A stretch of 64,000 nt of DNA from assembly GCA_015698045.1 (NCBI GenBank), contig BLAL01000257.1, forward strand, positions 62,001 through 126,000. The letters are read 5' to 3'. Every line of letters begins with the position of its first letter. The stretch's first letter is position 1. The translations under genes were made by a program, and so were the position numbers. Source of the stretch: Rhizophagus clarus (lineage: Eukaryota > Glomeromycota > Glomeromycetes > Glomerales > Glomeraceae). The notes beneath the pieces were generated by a model. It did no database searches. It was not told the origin of the DNA and was given only the letters and a program-made list of their open reading frames with translations. This document shows, piece after piece, positions 45,152 to 54,660 of the stretch.

Positions 45152-45571
45152 GTTCTCCCCTTCTTTAGTTTGAACTCCGTTGAAAACTTTTTCTTTTTAC
45201 CACACTACACACCCAACCCGCTAGTACATGGGGGTCACTCGTGATATACCAAGCTAAGAGGCCCCCGAAGGGAATTCGTGCCGAAGCCCAAAATTAGCAA
45301 GGCATAGAAGCCGATCATTTTGGCCAGGAATGACCGAGTACGTGTGACAGCGATTTTGTGTTGATGATGGACTCATATTTATACCAATTTTTGAATTTGT
45401 TAGAATTATGGGATTGGAATTAGTGGAAAAGTGTTGGTAAATTCTGATAAAATTCGGTTTAATTTTTGGTGGTAATTTCTGGGAAGTTTCTTCATTTAAA
45501 TTTTCATCAATGTCGCACTATCTCAAAATTATCTTCATCTTTTTTTTTTTTTTTCTTCATTAATTTTCAAT

Positions 45572-46045
45572 ATGACTCGCACTGACACTAATGTTGCTTG
45601 TCGAAAATTTCGCAGTTCGCGTGCCTCTCGAGGCCAAAATAATAAAAAAAAACATAATAAACCAAGTAAGGCCGTCAGAAGAAGGCATTTTCGAAGAAAA
45701 GGTATTGATAAGCCTCAAAAAGGTGAAGGCTTGGCTCAACAAGCTTTGGAAGTTGCTGGAGAGCTTTTTGTAACGAAAGAAGAAGAAGTAGAGAAATTAC
45801 AACAAGAAATAAATCAGAAAAATGGGGAACTTGGCCATTATAAGGAGTTAGCAGGGTTTAATAGAGATTTACGAGAACAAGTATTTTCATTAACTAAGGA
45901 TAAGGAGCGGTATAGGAGGGAAAGGGAAGGTTGGAAGGTACGACATGAGAGGGAACATAAAAGGGCTAATGAGGCAAAAGAAACTATTTCCAATTATGAA
46001 ACATATATGAGAGAAAATAATTTAGAACCACCATCTACTATTTAG
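45572..46045 (+). CDS. Opposite-strand accessory frame of the retrotransposon
   Basis: A 157-residue open frame starting at an ATG preceded by a T-rich tract, on the strand opposite to gag-pol, between integrase and 3' LTR. The N-terminal 50 residues are very basic (NNKKKHNKPSKAVRRRHFRR). Residues 55-145 look like a charged coiled coil (EEEVEKLQQEINQKNGELG, KDKERYRREREGW). No domain is recognised. A basic region plus coiled coil could bind nucleic acid, by inference only. Antisense accessory frames are known in some LTR elements. Confidence 0.5.
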   Translation: MTRTDTNVACRKFRSSRASRGQNNKKKHNKPSKAVRRRHFRRKGIDKPQKGEGLAQQALEVAGELFVTKEEEVEKLQQEINQKNGELGHYKELAGFNRDLREQVFSLTKDKERYRREREGWKVRHEREHKRANEAKETISNYETYMRENNLEPPSTI

Positions 46046-46304
46046 ATTTTTCTTCTTTTTTTTTTTTCTTTTTCCTAATAAATTTTCATAAAATTTTCTA
46101 TTTTCTATTAAATTATTTTGGGGAGTTAAGTCGCGCATTTTTGCTGATCATTTGTGAAACTAAAATTAACACTAAATTAAATTTGGATCTGCCATCATTA
46201 CTAATTTCTATTTTTGTAGATCATACTTGCGTCAATTAATTAAATTAATTTAGACTTGATTTATTTAATCCAATCAATAAATTTTCCAATAAATTATGAT
46301 GTAA

Positions 46305-46739
46305 TTATAAAGAATTTTGATCCAATAATCCTTGCACTATTTCTCGTAACTGTTTCACCTGACTTCTATTTATTTTCCTTGCTATTTGCGCAGTAATGTA
46401 AAAAGTACCAAGTATCTTAATTGGTTGATGTTCAAATATATCAAAGACATTTTCTGACATTCTCGTATAATGATTAGTTAATTTTTGCTTATATCTAAAT
46501 TGTTGAGCTTTAGTTTCTAAACTATTTAATAATTTTCCAATATAATAAGCATTGATTAGTGAGTTTAATCGTTCTTTCAATTGAATTGATCGTCGTAATG
46601 CAGCATAAGTATTTTTAAATTGTTCATCAAAAGGAGCAGCTTCATCATAGGGTGGTATTAAATCTCCATTTTCAAAAGGAAGTTCTAGTTGTAAATCTTG
46701 AGTTAAAAGGTCAATTAATCTATTATTGGGAGATTCCAT
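46305..46739 (-). CDS. Small downstream frame of the retrotransposon
   Basis: A 144-residue open frame that overlaps the end of the integrase frame by about 25 bp. It is helical-looking and acidic near the N-terminus (DLQLELPFENGDLIPPYDEA). No domain is recognised. Possibly an additional element gene or an extension of the pol region. Confidence 0.4.
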   Translation of the reverse strand: MESPNNRLIDLLTQDLQLELPFENGDLIPPYDEAAPFDEQFKNTYAALRRSIQLKERLNSLINAYYIGKLLNSLETKAQQFRYKQKLTNHYTRMSENVFDIFEHQPIKILGTFYITAQIARKINRSQVKQLREIVQGLLDQNSL

Positions 46740-47974
46740 TCTTTCTGATCGTAGTAAGGTTTTAGTAAACTTCCATTGAAAGGAGCTTTTAGGACTTTTC
46801 CTTGCATATCCCTTATTTTATAGCTTTCATTTTGTAAAACCGCATGGATATAATAGGGTCCCTTCCATTTTTCATCTAATTTTCCAGACCATTGTTTCGC
46901 TTTTTCAGCCTTGTACAATAAAACTTTATCTCCTATTTGAAAAGATCTATGACGTTTAATTTGCTGATCATGATGTAATTTCTGTTTGGCTTGTTGCTGA
47001 TCTATCCTTTGTCGGGTAGATTCTCTATCATGTGGTAACTCATTAACTAATTTGTTGATCCTATCGGATAATTGTTCTTCATTTTGGGTAAGATCATCAA
47101 TTGGCAACTTTGCTTCACGACCATATGTTAAATAAAAAGGAGATATTTTGGTTGTGGATTGTTTACTTGTACGATAAGCAAATAAAACTGGCTGAATAAA
47201 CTGATCCCACTGTTCTACTTGTTTGACTAATTTAGCTAAAGATTCACATAAAGTTCTATTGAATCTTTCTACTAATCCATTGGTTTGGGGATGATATGGT
47301 GTCGATAACAAATGCTTAATTTCAAATCTTTTGGTTAAACGATCAATAATTTGATTATTAAAATGAGTTCCTCGATCTGTCAGTATTTTCTGAGGGCATC
47401 CATGTCGGCATATAATGTCTTCATATATGAATTTCTCAGTTTCTTCTGCTGTAGCTCTAGGTACTGCTTTTGCTTCAGGCCATTTAGTCAGGTAATCCAT
47501 AGCAACTATAATATATTTATTTCCATTAGAAGTCTTTGGTAAAGGTCCTACAAAATCTATTCCTATTTGATAAAAAGGTGAATGTACAGGTATTGGATGT
47601 AGTAATTGATGAGTTTGAGGTTTTCCTCTTCTTTGACATGAGTCACAATTTTTAACATATTCTCTAATATTTTCATACATCTGAGGCCAGTAATATCTAG
47701 TACGAATTTTGTTGAACATAATTTCAGTTCCAAAGTGTCCAGAAGTAGGATCATTATGTACCATGTAAAGAACTGGTTCCATTTCATGTATTCTAATTAC
47801 TCTTAATAAATTTCCTTCTTTCTGTTTGTCTTTTCTATATAAATAGTTGTTTTTAATAATAAAAGGAGTACAAAAGTTTTTGAATTGTTTGATAAGTTGT
47901 TGAGTATTTAAGTCTGATGGTAGTTGTTGAGTAGTTAAATATTGAAAAATTCTATTATATTGGGTTGTATCCAT
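46715..47974 (-). CDS. Integrase frame of the Ty3/gypsy element
   Basis: 419 residues. An HHCC zinc-binding N-terminus (HNDPTSGHFG ... CDSCQRRG) is followed by the catalytic core beginning IGIDFVGPLPKTSNG. The core includes the PYHPQTNGLVERFNRTLCE segment with the third acidic residue. A C-terminal DNA-binding-like part (GDKVLLYKAEKAKQWSGKL, KWKGPYYI) ends the frame. It is a separate frame downstream of the gag-pol frame. Confidence 0.9.
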   Translation of the reverse strand: MDTTQYNRIFQYLTTQQLPSDLNTQQLIKQFKNFCTPFIIKNNYLYRKDKQKEGNLLRVIRIHEMEPVLYMVHNDPTSGHFGTEIMFNKIRTRYYWPQMYENIREYVKNCDSCQRRGKPQTHQLLHPIPVHSPFYQIGIDFVGPLPKTSNGNKYIIVAMDYLTKWPEAKAVPRATAEETEKFIYEDIICRHGCPQKILTDRGTHFNNQIIDRLTKRFEIKHLLSTPYHPQTNGLVERFNRTLCESLAKLVKQVEQWDQFIQPVLFAYRTSKQSTTKISPFYLTYGREAKLPIDDLTQNEEQLSDRINKLVNELPHDRESTRQRIDQQQAKQKLHHDQQIKRHRSFQIGDKVLLYKAEKAKQWSGKLDEKWKGPYYIHAVLQNESYKIRDMQGKVLKAPFNGSLLKPYYDQKEWNLPIID

Positions 47975-48076
47975 TGTTATAAAAAATACTTAAATAAAAT
48001 AAAATATTAGGCTGTCTGTCACAATGCAGGCACTTTTCGCTTTCACCTTTTAATAAATTTGATATTTGCTAAGGAT

Positions 48077-51000
48077 TTAATCTAAGGAAGCTACAAATGG
48101 CTCAGTAGAGATGGTGTAAGGGGGTAATCCATAGGAAAGTCGTAAGAAGCATTTTAAATAATGAACAAGGTTGGTTTGTTTCACTCCTTCAGGTTCCTCC
48201 CACCAAGGTTGGTTTACCAAAAATTCTGGCTTCATATCAGGTCGTATTTTCCCTAAAGTAAATCCAATAATGCAATCATGAAGAATAGTTCCATATGGGA
48301 GGTTCTTTTTGCACATTGTACAATAAGTATGAATATGATGATTTTCTATGTCACATTCAAAGGTGCATCTACTTCCTCCTCTATTGATAGGTTGACCAGC
48401 AATTACTTGCTTTATTTGAATAAACTCTTGGAATAATTCTTGTAATTCCTCCTTTGAAAAATAATATGCAGGAGTTTGAACTCCTTCTATATCATCATTC
48501 AAGATTAAAATGTCTTGACCTTCTTCTAGCCATTCTTCCTGATAGTTTGGATGATCCTCTTGGTCGTGCATTTGCTGGTAGTATTCTTGCCAATCTCTTT
48601 CATAGTCTGATCCTAAAGTGCTGTTATCATTTCCCCAACATATACATTGAATTTCTTCACAATTTTCACATGGTTGAGGATAAATAATTTCGTATATTTC
48701 TGCTACTGGTTTGGTAGTGATGTCTTCTTCAGAATCTGCTTCATAATCTTCCTCTTCTATAGGGGTTAAAGTAATTGGAGCAGATAAAGTATGTTTAGTA
48801 GGTCCAGGATATGTTTCTAATTCAATTAGGAAACAGAATGTTTCTTCAGGAGTTCTAGATAATGCATCAGCATTGGCATTAAGTTTTCCTGGTCTGTGTT
48901 TGATCTCAAAGTCGTACTGCTGTAATTCCATTACCCAGCGGGCTCTTCTTCCTTTTGGCATCTTGGAAGTCTTTAACCATTTGAGGGCAGAGTGGTCAGT
49001 AATGATGGTGAATGGTCTTAATCCTAAGTAGTGTTGAAAATGTTTTATGGCCCATACTACAGCCAAACATTCTTGGTCTGTTACAGAGTAGTTCTTTTCT
49101 GCTGGATTAAGGCTTCTGCTTGCATAGGCAATTACATGTTCTTTACCATCTTCTTTTATTTGAGATAATACAGCACCTAATCCAATTCCAGAGGCGTCAG
49201 TATAGATAATGAAAGGTTTGTCGAAATCTGGATAACTTAGTACAGGGGCTTTAATTAGCATCTCCTTTAGTCTGTCAAAGGCTTGCTGTTGCTTTTCCTC
49301 CCAGTTGAAAGGAGCATCTTTCTTTAACAAAGTGAGCATTGGTCTTGCAATTCGGGAGAAATCCTTAATAAATTTCCTATAATAGGAGAATAATCCAAGA
49401 GCAGCTCTTAATTGAGTTAGGTTTGTTGGTATTGGGTAATTCTTGACTTTGTCAATCTTTTCTGGGTCTGGTTTGATTCCATCTCTTCCTACTACATGTC
49501 CTAGGAAGTGTATATTAGGTAATGCAAAATAGCATTTCTTTAGTTTTATCTTGAGGTTAGAATTTCTGAGCGCTTGAAAAACTTGAGCTATATGGTCCAT
49601 GTGTTGCTCAAAGGTTCCTTTGGTGTAGATGATTACATCATCCAAATACACGGCTACAAAGTCATTCAAAAATTCTTGTAGCACTCTATTCATTAGTCTT
49701 TGAAATGTACCAGGAGCATAGCTTAACCCAAAAGGCATGACTAGGAATTCATACAATCCAAAGGGAGTTACAAAGGCAGTCTTTTCTATATCAGCTTCGT
49801 CCATGGCTACTTGCCAATAACCACTGGCAAGATCCAAGGTAGTGAACCATTTGGCTTGTCCAAAACTTTCCAACAGGTCATCAATTCTAGGGAGTGGGTA
49901 GGCATCTGCTTTTGTAATAGCATTTAGTTTTCTATAATCAATGCAGATTCGCTTATCTCCTCCTTTCTTATCCACAATTACAACAGGTGAAGCCCAGGGG
50001 CTACATGATTTTCTTATGATTCCATTTTCTTCCATTTTTACAATTTCTTCCTTTAGAAATTCTTTATTTTTAGGATTAATTCTGTAGGGTGCTTGAGAAA
50101 TGGGTCGTGCATCTCCAATATAAACTTTGTGTTTTATGAGATTTGTTCTACCAATCTCAGTCTGACTTTTGGCACAAATATCTCTGAAGGATGTAAGCAA
50201 ATTGTTGAATAGTTGTTGCTGATGCACATCCAAAGGTCCAAGGTTAAGTTTATGAGGCTCTTCTTGGGTGGCAGTGGCGGCTAAATAAATGGCTGGATTT
50301 TCATCCTCACTTTCTTCTATCTTTTCCTCAGATTCTTCATATGGGGTATGGTTAGTCCAAGGGTTAAATTCTAGGTCGGATAGATCAGAAAAATCATCAG
50401 TTAAATCTGAAAGATAGAGAGGAGATTCTTCTATTTCTTCCTCTTCATATTCTTCACTATCAGTTTCCTCTTCATCATAGGACTCAGCAGGTCGTCCTCT
50501 AGTGCATTGCATAGGAACAGTAATTCGTTTCTTTCTCCACAAGATAGTCAGTGTACCTTCTTCCCAATCCAAATTGGCTTTGACCTTTTTAAGCCAATCA
50601 TTTCCAAGAATAAAAACTTCATCTGTAGAATCCAATACTTGAATGTTGAGGTTGATGAGATGAGATTTTACTTCTATAGGAAAATCTTTTACTTCCCCTA
50701 AGGATCTAACTTTAGTACCATTGGCAGTTACAATTACTAAGTTGGAAGGCCCATTTATAGAATATCCAAGTCGTTTCATGAGCTTTTTGGTGATGATACT
50801 AGTGGCAGCACCACTATCAATGACGGCTGAAATAGGTTCTCCATCTACTCTCAATTGGCATCTGGCAGCAGTAGTAGGAGCATCATTGGCTGAGGAGATA
50901 AAATTGGTCTCTCTAGTTCTCTTCACACTTTTGAGCATGGCACTTCTATATTTTGGAATTTGAGATGAGGCTTGTCCAATAGTTAAGCCACAAGGAAGGT

Positions 51001-52774
51001 CTTTAATGTATTGGGCAATGTCAAATTCAGTCACATTTTCAATAGGTGCGGGTCTCATTTTAAATTTTCTTTTGATCTTTTGAGCTTTAATGGTGGATGG
51101 GGTAGTTTCTGCTGAAGGAACAACTGGAATAATATATTCCTCTCCTCCTTCATCCATTTCATCTCCTGTTCTCACTCTTTTTCTTAGTTGTCTTTCTTTT
51201 CCAGATTCTGAACGAGTATTTACATATACTTCATATTCAGCCTCATCCTCCTCTTCCTCATCATAGGAGTAGTATTCTTCTTCTTCAACATATTCTTCGT
51301 CCAGGAAATTAACAGGTCTGGTGAAAAGTTTTCTATTATTATTATTATTATTATTTCCTGAGTTGTTATTTCTATTACTTCTGCACTCTCTGGAGATATG
51401 TCCTACTTTCCCACATTTGAAACAGGTTAGTTTAGTTTTATCTCTAGCCTTTTCTGTAGTCGCTCTAAAATTTCTGGGCTTGCTATTATTGTTACTATTA
51501 TTTTGAGCTAGCAATGCTGATGATAAGGTTGCATAATTAAGAGTCAATTGTTGGAGTTGTTGAGTTAATGCATCTACATCTGGGTCATTCTTGCTAGTGG
51601 AAGATCCAGCAACAGGAGTGATTGGTAAGGGAGCATTTTCTTTCACAGCAACAGGAACATTTAAAGAAACTGACTTTGTAGGAACATAATTATATCCAGT
51701 TTCTACCAATTTTGCACGGGTAATTGCATCATTTAAAGTAGTAGGATTGTTAGTGGATACTAAAGGAGTCAGCAGAGGGTTTAGTCCATACAAATACATT
51801 CGCACTTGTAATGCAGCAGGAACAGGTGGAGGATCAGTAGTTCCATTCACTTTTCTTAAGACTTTCTTGAATCTTCTAGAGTAGTCTTCAACTTTTTCTT
51901 CAGCTGTTTGTCTAATAGTCATCAATTCATAGTACCATTGATTTTTCTTAGTTTCAGGAGAGAAATATGCTTCAAACTGGTGCACAAAACTGGCGTTTTG
52001 GTTTGTATTATCATTCCAAACAGTAAGACCATTACCATTGGCTCTGAACCAGTCATGGGCTGCATCCTTCAAGTATCCTGCAGCTATAGCTATTCTTCTG
52101 TTACCTGTCCACTGATTAGTATTAGCAGCTGTTTCAAAACGTTCCAACCATTCATAAGGGTCTTCGTCATCTTTTCCATGAAAGTTATCTACTTTGGCTA
52201 TGGTTAATTCACGAGGAGGTGGAGCATTTCCTAATGCAGTGGTCAACTGTGTAATATTTTGGCCATTAGTACCAAAAATAGTAGTTAAAACTGCAGTAAG
52301 TTGATCTTGATTCATAGTTTCAGGAGGTGCTTCTGGTGGAGGTAGGTTGTGGTATAGATTATATAGCTTGGTGGTTTGATATTCAGTAGGTGCAGAGGAG
52401 TATCCTTGGGTTTCTTCACAAAGAGCAGGTATATAATATAATAATTCTAGTATAGGAGTGCTAAGGGTGGAAAATAGTATGCTTTTTAGAATTTCAGTAG
52501 TAAGGTCAGCAGCAGTATTCAGTTCAGCGATATTTTCTTTTAGTTTGGCAAAGGTAATAACAGTGCAAAGGTTGTAGTTTCTAGCAGAATGATTATCTTT
52601 AATCCAATTCCAAAAGTTAAAGAATCCAGTAGGATGTTGGTTATAAAGTATTTCTCCTGATGGGGTATAACAAAAATTACAATAAGGAGCTCTTTCAAAG
52701 GCAGGTCTTCTTCTCTGAAGGTGCTTATTTCTGTGATGTTTTCTTTGGCTCTTTTTAGTACCGTAATATGGCAT
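48077..52774 (-). CDS. Gag-protease-RT-RNase H polyprotein of the Ty3/gypsy element
   Basis: 1565 residues. Gag capsid-like region at about 200-330 (DPYEWLERFETAANTNQW). Zinc knuckle CFKCGKVGHISREC near 455. Acidic linker. Aspartic protease with AVIDSGAATSIIT near 660. Reverse transcriptase with VAVYLDDVIIYTKG near 1070. RNase H starting FIIYTDASGIGLGAVLSQ. The C-terminal 200 residues are acidic with two Cys-rich patches (CENCEEIQCIC, and a later C-C-H-C cluster ending CTMCKK) that are not standard parts of the family polyprotein. Confidence 0.92.
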   Translation of the reverse strand: MPYYGTKKSQRKHHRNKHLQRRRPAFERAPYCNFCYTPSGEILYNQHPTGFFNFWNWIKDNHSARNYNLCTVITFAKLKENIAELNTAADLTTEILKSILFSTLSTPILELLYYIPALCEETQGYSSAPTEYQTTKLYNLYHNLPPPEAPPETMNQDQLTAVLTTIFGTNGQNITQLTTALGNAPPPRELTIAKVDNFHGKDDEDPYEWLERFETAANTNQWTGNRRIAIAAGYLKDAAHDWFRANGNGLTVWNDNTNQNASFVHQFEAYFSPETKKNQWYYELMTIRQTAEEKVEDYSRRFKKVLRKVNGTTDPPPVPAALQVRMYLYGLNPLLTPLVSTNNPTTLNDAITRAKLVETGYNYVPTKSVSLNVPVAVKENAPLPITPVAGSSTSKNDPDVDALTQQLQQLTLNYATLSSALLAQNNSNNNSKPRNFRATTEKARDKTKLTCFKCGKVGHISRECRSNRNNNSGNNNNNNNRKLFTRPVNFLDEEYVEEEEYYSYDEEEEDEAEYEVYVNTRSESGKERQLRKRVRTGDEMDEGGEEYIIPVVPSAETTPSTIKAQKIKRKFKMRPAPIENVTEFDIAQYIKDLPCGLTIGQASSQIPKYRSAMLKSVKRTRETNFISSANDAPTTAARCQLRVDGEPISAVIDSGAATSIITKKLMKRLGYSINGPSNLVIVTANGTKVRSLGEVKDFPIEVKSHLINLNIQVLDSTDEVFILGNDWLKKVKANLDWEEGTLTILWRKKRITVPMQCTRGRPAESYDEEETDSEEYEEEEIEESPLYLSDLTDDFSDLSDLEFNPWTNHTPYEESEEKIEESEDENPAIYLAATATQEEPHKLNLGPLDVHQQQLFNNLLTSFRDICAKSQTEIGRTNLIKHKVYIGDARPISQAPYRINPKNKEFLKEEIVKMEENGIIRKSCSPWASPVVIVDKKGGDKRICIDYRKLNAITKADAYPLPRIDDLLESFGQAKWFTTLDLASGYWQVAMDEADIEKTAFVTPFGLYEFLVMPFGLSYAPGTFQRLMNRVLQEFLNDFVAVYLDDVIIYTKGTFEQHMDHIAQVFQALRNSNLKIKLKKCYFALPNIHFLGHVVGRDGIKPDPEKIDKVKNYPIPTNLTQLRAALGLFSYYRKFIKDFSRIARPMLTLLKKDAPFNWEEKQQQAFDRLKEMLIKAPVLSYPDFDKPFIIYTDASGIGLGAVLSQIKEDGKEHVIAYASRSLNPAEKNYSVTDQECLAVVWAIKHFQHYLGLRPFTIITDHSALKWLKTSKMPKGRRARWVMELQQYDFEIKHRPGKLNANADALSRTPEETFCFLIELETYPGPTKHTLSAPITLTPIEEEDYEADSEEDITTKPVAEIYEIIYPQPCENCEEIQCICWGNDNSTLGSDYERDWQEYYQQMHDQEDHPNYQEEWLEEGQDILILNDDIEGVQTPAYYFSKEELQELFQEFIQIKQVIAGQPINRGGSRCTFECDIENHHIHTYCTMCKKNLPYGTILHDCIIGFTLGKIRPDMKPEFLVNQPWWEEPEGVKQTNLVHYLKCFLRLSYGLPPYTISTEPFVASLD

Positions 52775-52875
52775 TCAATTGGGTGCAAGTACGTCTGCAA
52801 TTGTTTTTCTTCTCAAGTACGTCTGAGAGATCCAGTATAGACAGTTCGTTGCTATACCTGGCAGGAATCACCAAT

Positions 52876-53320
52876 TGTTACTCTGGTCAGTTCGTCGATC
52901 AGGTAACTATGACTTGGAGACAGGGATGCAATAGATATGTCTCAAGTCCAATCAACAAGACACACTATTCACAAAGGGACAGTTCGTTTATAAGGTAAAA
53001 GAGTTTATTTATTAATTATATGAACTTGTTATTATAACTTTGTTATTACACTCTCTGATCTTTTTCAACTAAAAAGAAATTTCAGGATATTTATACAAAA
53101 TAAAATATATTTAAAAATATAACAAATAAATCTAATATATCAAATAAAACTAATAAATCAAATAAATAAAATAAATCAATTAAATCAAATAAATCAGATA
53201 AATCAAATAAAACTGATATATCAAATAAATCGGAAATATCAAAAATAACAGGCTATGATGGCTTTGGCTTAGGCGGCTCTACATACTTTGCCACAATGTC
53301 ACGTGATTACTACGCCAACA
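52876..53320 (-). repeat. LTR (5' LTR relative to the coding strand)
   Basis: 445 bp, same sequence as 44707-45151 by eye. Just inside it, the minus strand reads ATTGGTGATTCCTGCCAGG. The TGG start is consistent with a tRNA 3'-CCA primer-binding site, though I cannot name the tRNA. Confidence 0.88.
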
Positions 53321-54660
53321 ATGGATTTAAAACATTACCGATATCACCATTATAATATTCATAATTATTATTAAAATATATTTGTTGGCTATTCATATAA
53401 AGGGTATTAAGAAAATTGAACCCATCTTTATAATTTTCACATATTGTATAATTATTGTTCGTCGACTTATTTTCATACAGTATTTTGAGTGTCTTCGCTA
53501 TTTTCAAAAAAAAATATAAAACTTTCAATTGTATTACAATACTGTACAGCCATAAAGTGAAATAGATTATATTCACCATAAATCTTTGTTGAGTTTGGAT
53601 GTTTGAATAATACTAAACATTGACCTTGATTATTGCATTTAGTTTGAAATATATTAATATTAATTCCATCTCAGTTACTATGATAATTTGTATTTGGTTG
53701 GTGAGTCTTTTTCATCTTTTCTTTCAATCCAGTTTAGATCTTATTAGATTTGATTTCGATTTTGATCTTTATTAACTCATGGAATTGAAATGATTATTTT
53801 TGGTTGAATACTTTTAAAATAAAATAATTCAATTTCATCACAAATATTATTAGGAATAATATCTTTATAAGGACGAACCCTATCAAATATTTGGCAGAAG
53901 AAATTTCTGTAAACTGAATAAGTGAGATAAATTGACTTAAAGTTTTCTTTGATGCTTGATAATTTGAATTATTCTATTTGGTTCTATTATTATTTATTTA
54001 CACCTCCCAATTCAGGAATTTATTTAATACCCAATTTAATTGATCATTCATAAAAAGTCATCTCGCTTAATTAATCTATAAAGAATATCTTTATCTAATG
54101 AATGGAATTCCATTGAATTAATAAACGATTATGAGAGCGCACAAATGGAATCAAGACAATAATCTTGCAATTTCTTGCACTCCGTAAGTTTAAATACAAG
54201 GCAAAGTACAAGATCAAAATTTTCTTGAACCCAGATTATTTATTTTCCACTTAAATAATCTTGAACATGAGCAAATAATTTTTCAAGAAGTAGTTCATCA
54301 GATGCAACGAAAAAATCAATATTATCACATGGATGGTTTGTTAAATCAAGTTCACTTGTACAAATATATCTTAAAAAGGAAATATTTTTAAATTAATAAT
54401 ACAACAAAATGAAGTATTTATTGTTACGTGGCACTTACTTTAGAACCAGTGCAAAAACTGTTGTAGTACATACTATCCTTTCTTATAATCCATCCATTCA
54501 AGAGTGTAGCTTTAAAGTATCGACAATGAGCACGTAAAATAACCGAATGTGCATGAAAGTCTTTCGTGTTTTCATATTCTAAACTTTAATAATGACATTG
54601 AAATTGTCAGCATAATTTAATATAGAAGAGATGTCTCTTAGAGTCTTAGTAAACTGGAAT
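53321..54660 (-). pseudogene. BTB-BACK-TLDc pseudogene, main part
   Basis: The minus strand carries remnants of all three domains in order. BTB: LRDISSILNYADNFNVIIKV, then in another frame HAHSVILRAHCRYFKATLLN, then YICTSELDLTNHPC, DELLLEKLFAHVQDYLSGK. BACK: WVQENFDLVLCLVFKLTECK, LQDYCLDSICA, SLDKDILYRLIKRDD, LSQFISLIQFTEISSAKY, VRPYKDIIPNNICDEIELFY. TLDc: WIERKDEKDSPTKYKLS, FQTKCNNQGQCLVLFKHPNS, SFIFFFENSEDTQN, then GDIGNVLN at the insertion site. Several stops and frame changes interrupt it. Such proteins are a large family in Rhizophagus-type fungi, thought to be Cullin-3 adaptors (BTB-BACK), with a TLDc domain of oxidative-stress-protein type. The LTR element then split it. Confidence 0.75.

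Larger units (their letters stand above)
44707..53320 (-). mobile_element. Ty3/gypsy LTR retrotransposon, looks whole and young
   Basis: An 8.6-kb element with 445-bp direct LTRs at both ends (TGTT...AACA) and a 4-bp flanking repeat ATGG. The coding strand is minus. The order gag, protease, reverse transcriptase, RNase H, integrase identifies Ty3/gypsy (Metaviridae-like). The LTRs look identical by eye, implying a very recent insertion. It sits in a host BTB-BACK-TLDc pseudogene. An extra open frame runs on the opposite strand near the 3' LTR. Its base composition is clearly less AT-rich than the surroundings. Confidence 0.95.

Noticed and set aside
45560-45742. Antisense frame over the accessory frame of the retrotransposon
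   Set aside because: Shorter, with no coding-like composition. The plus-strand frame is longer and has a structured basic/coiled-coil layout.
48454-52998. Plus-strand open frames across gag-pol
   Set aside because: Antisense shadows of the polyprotein or of the LTR edge.
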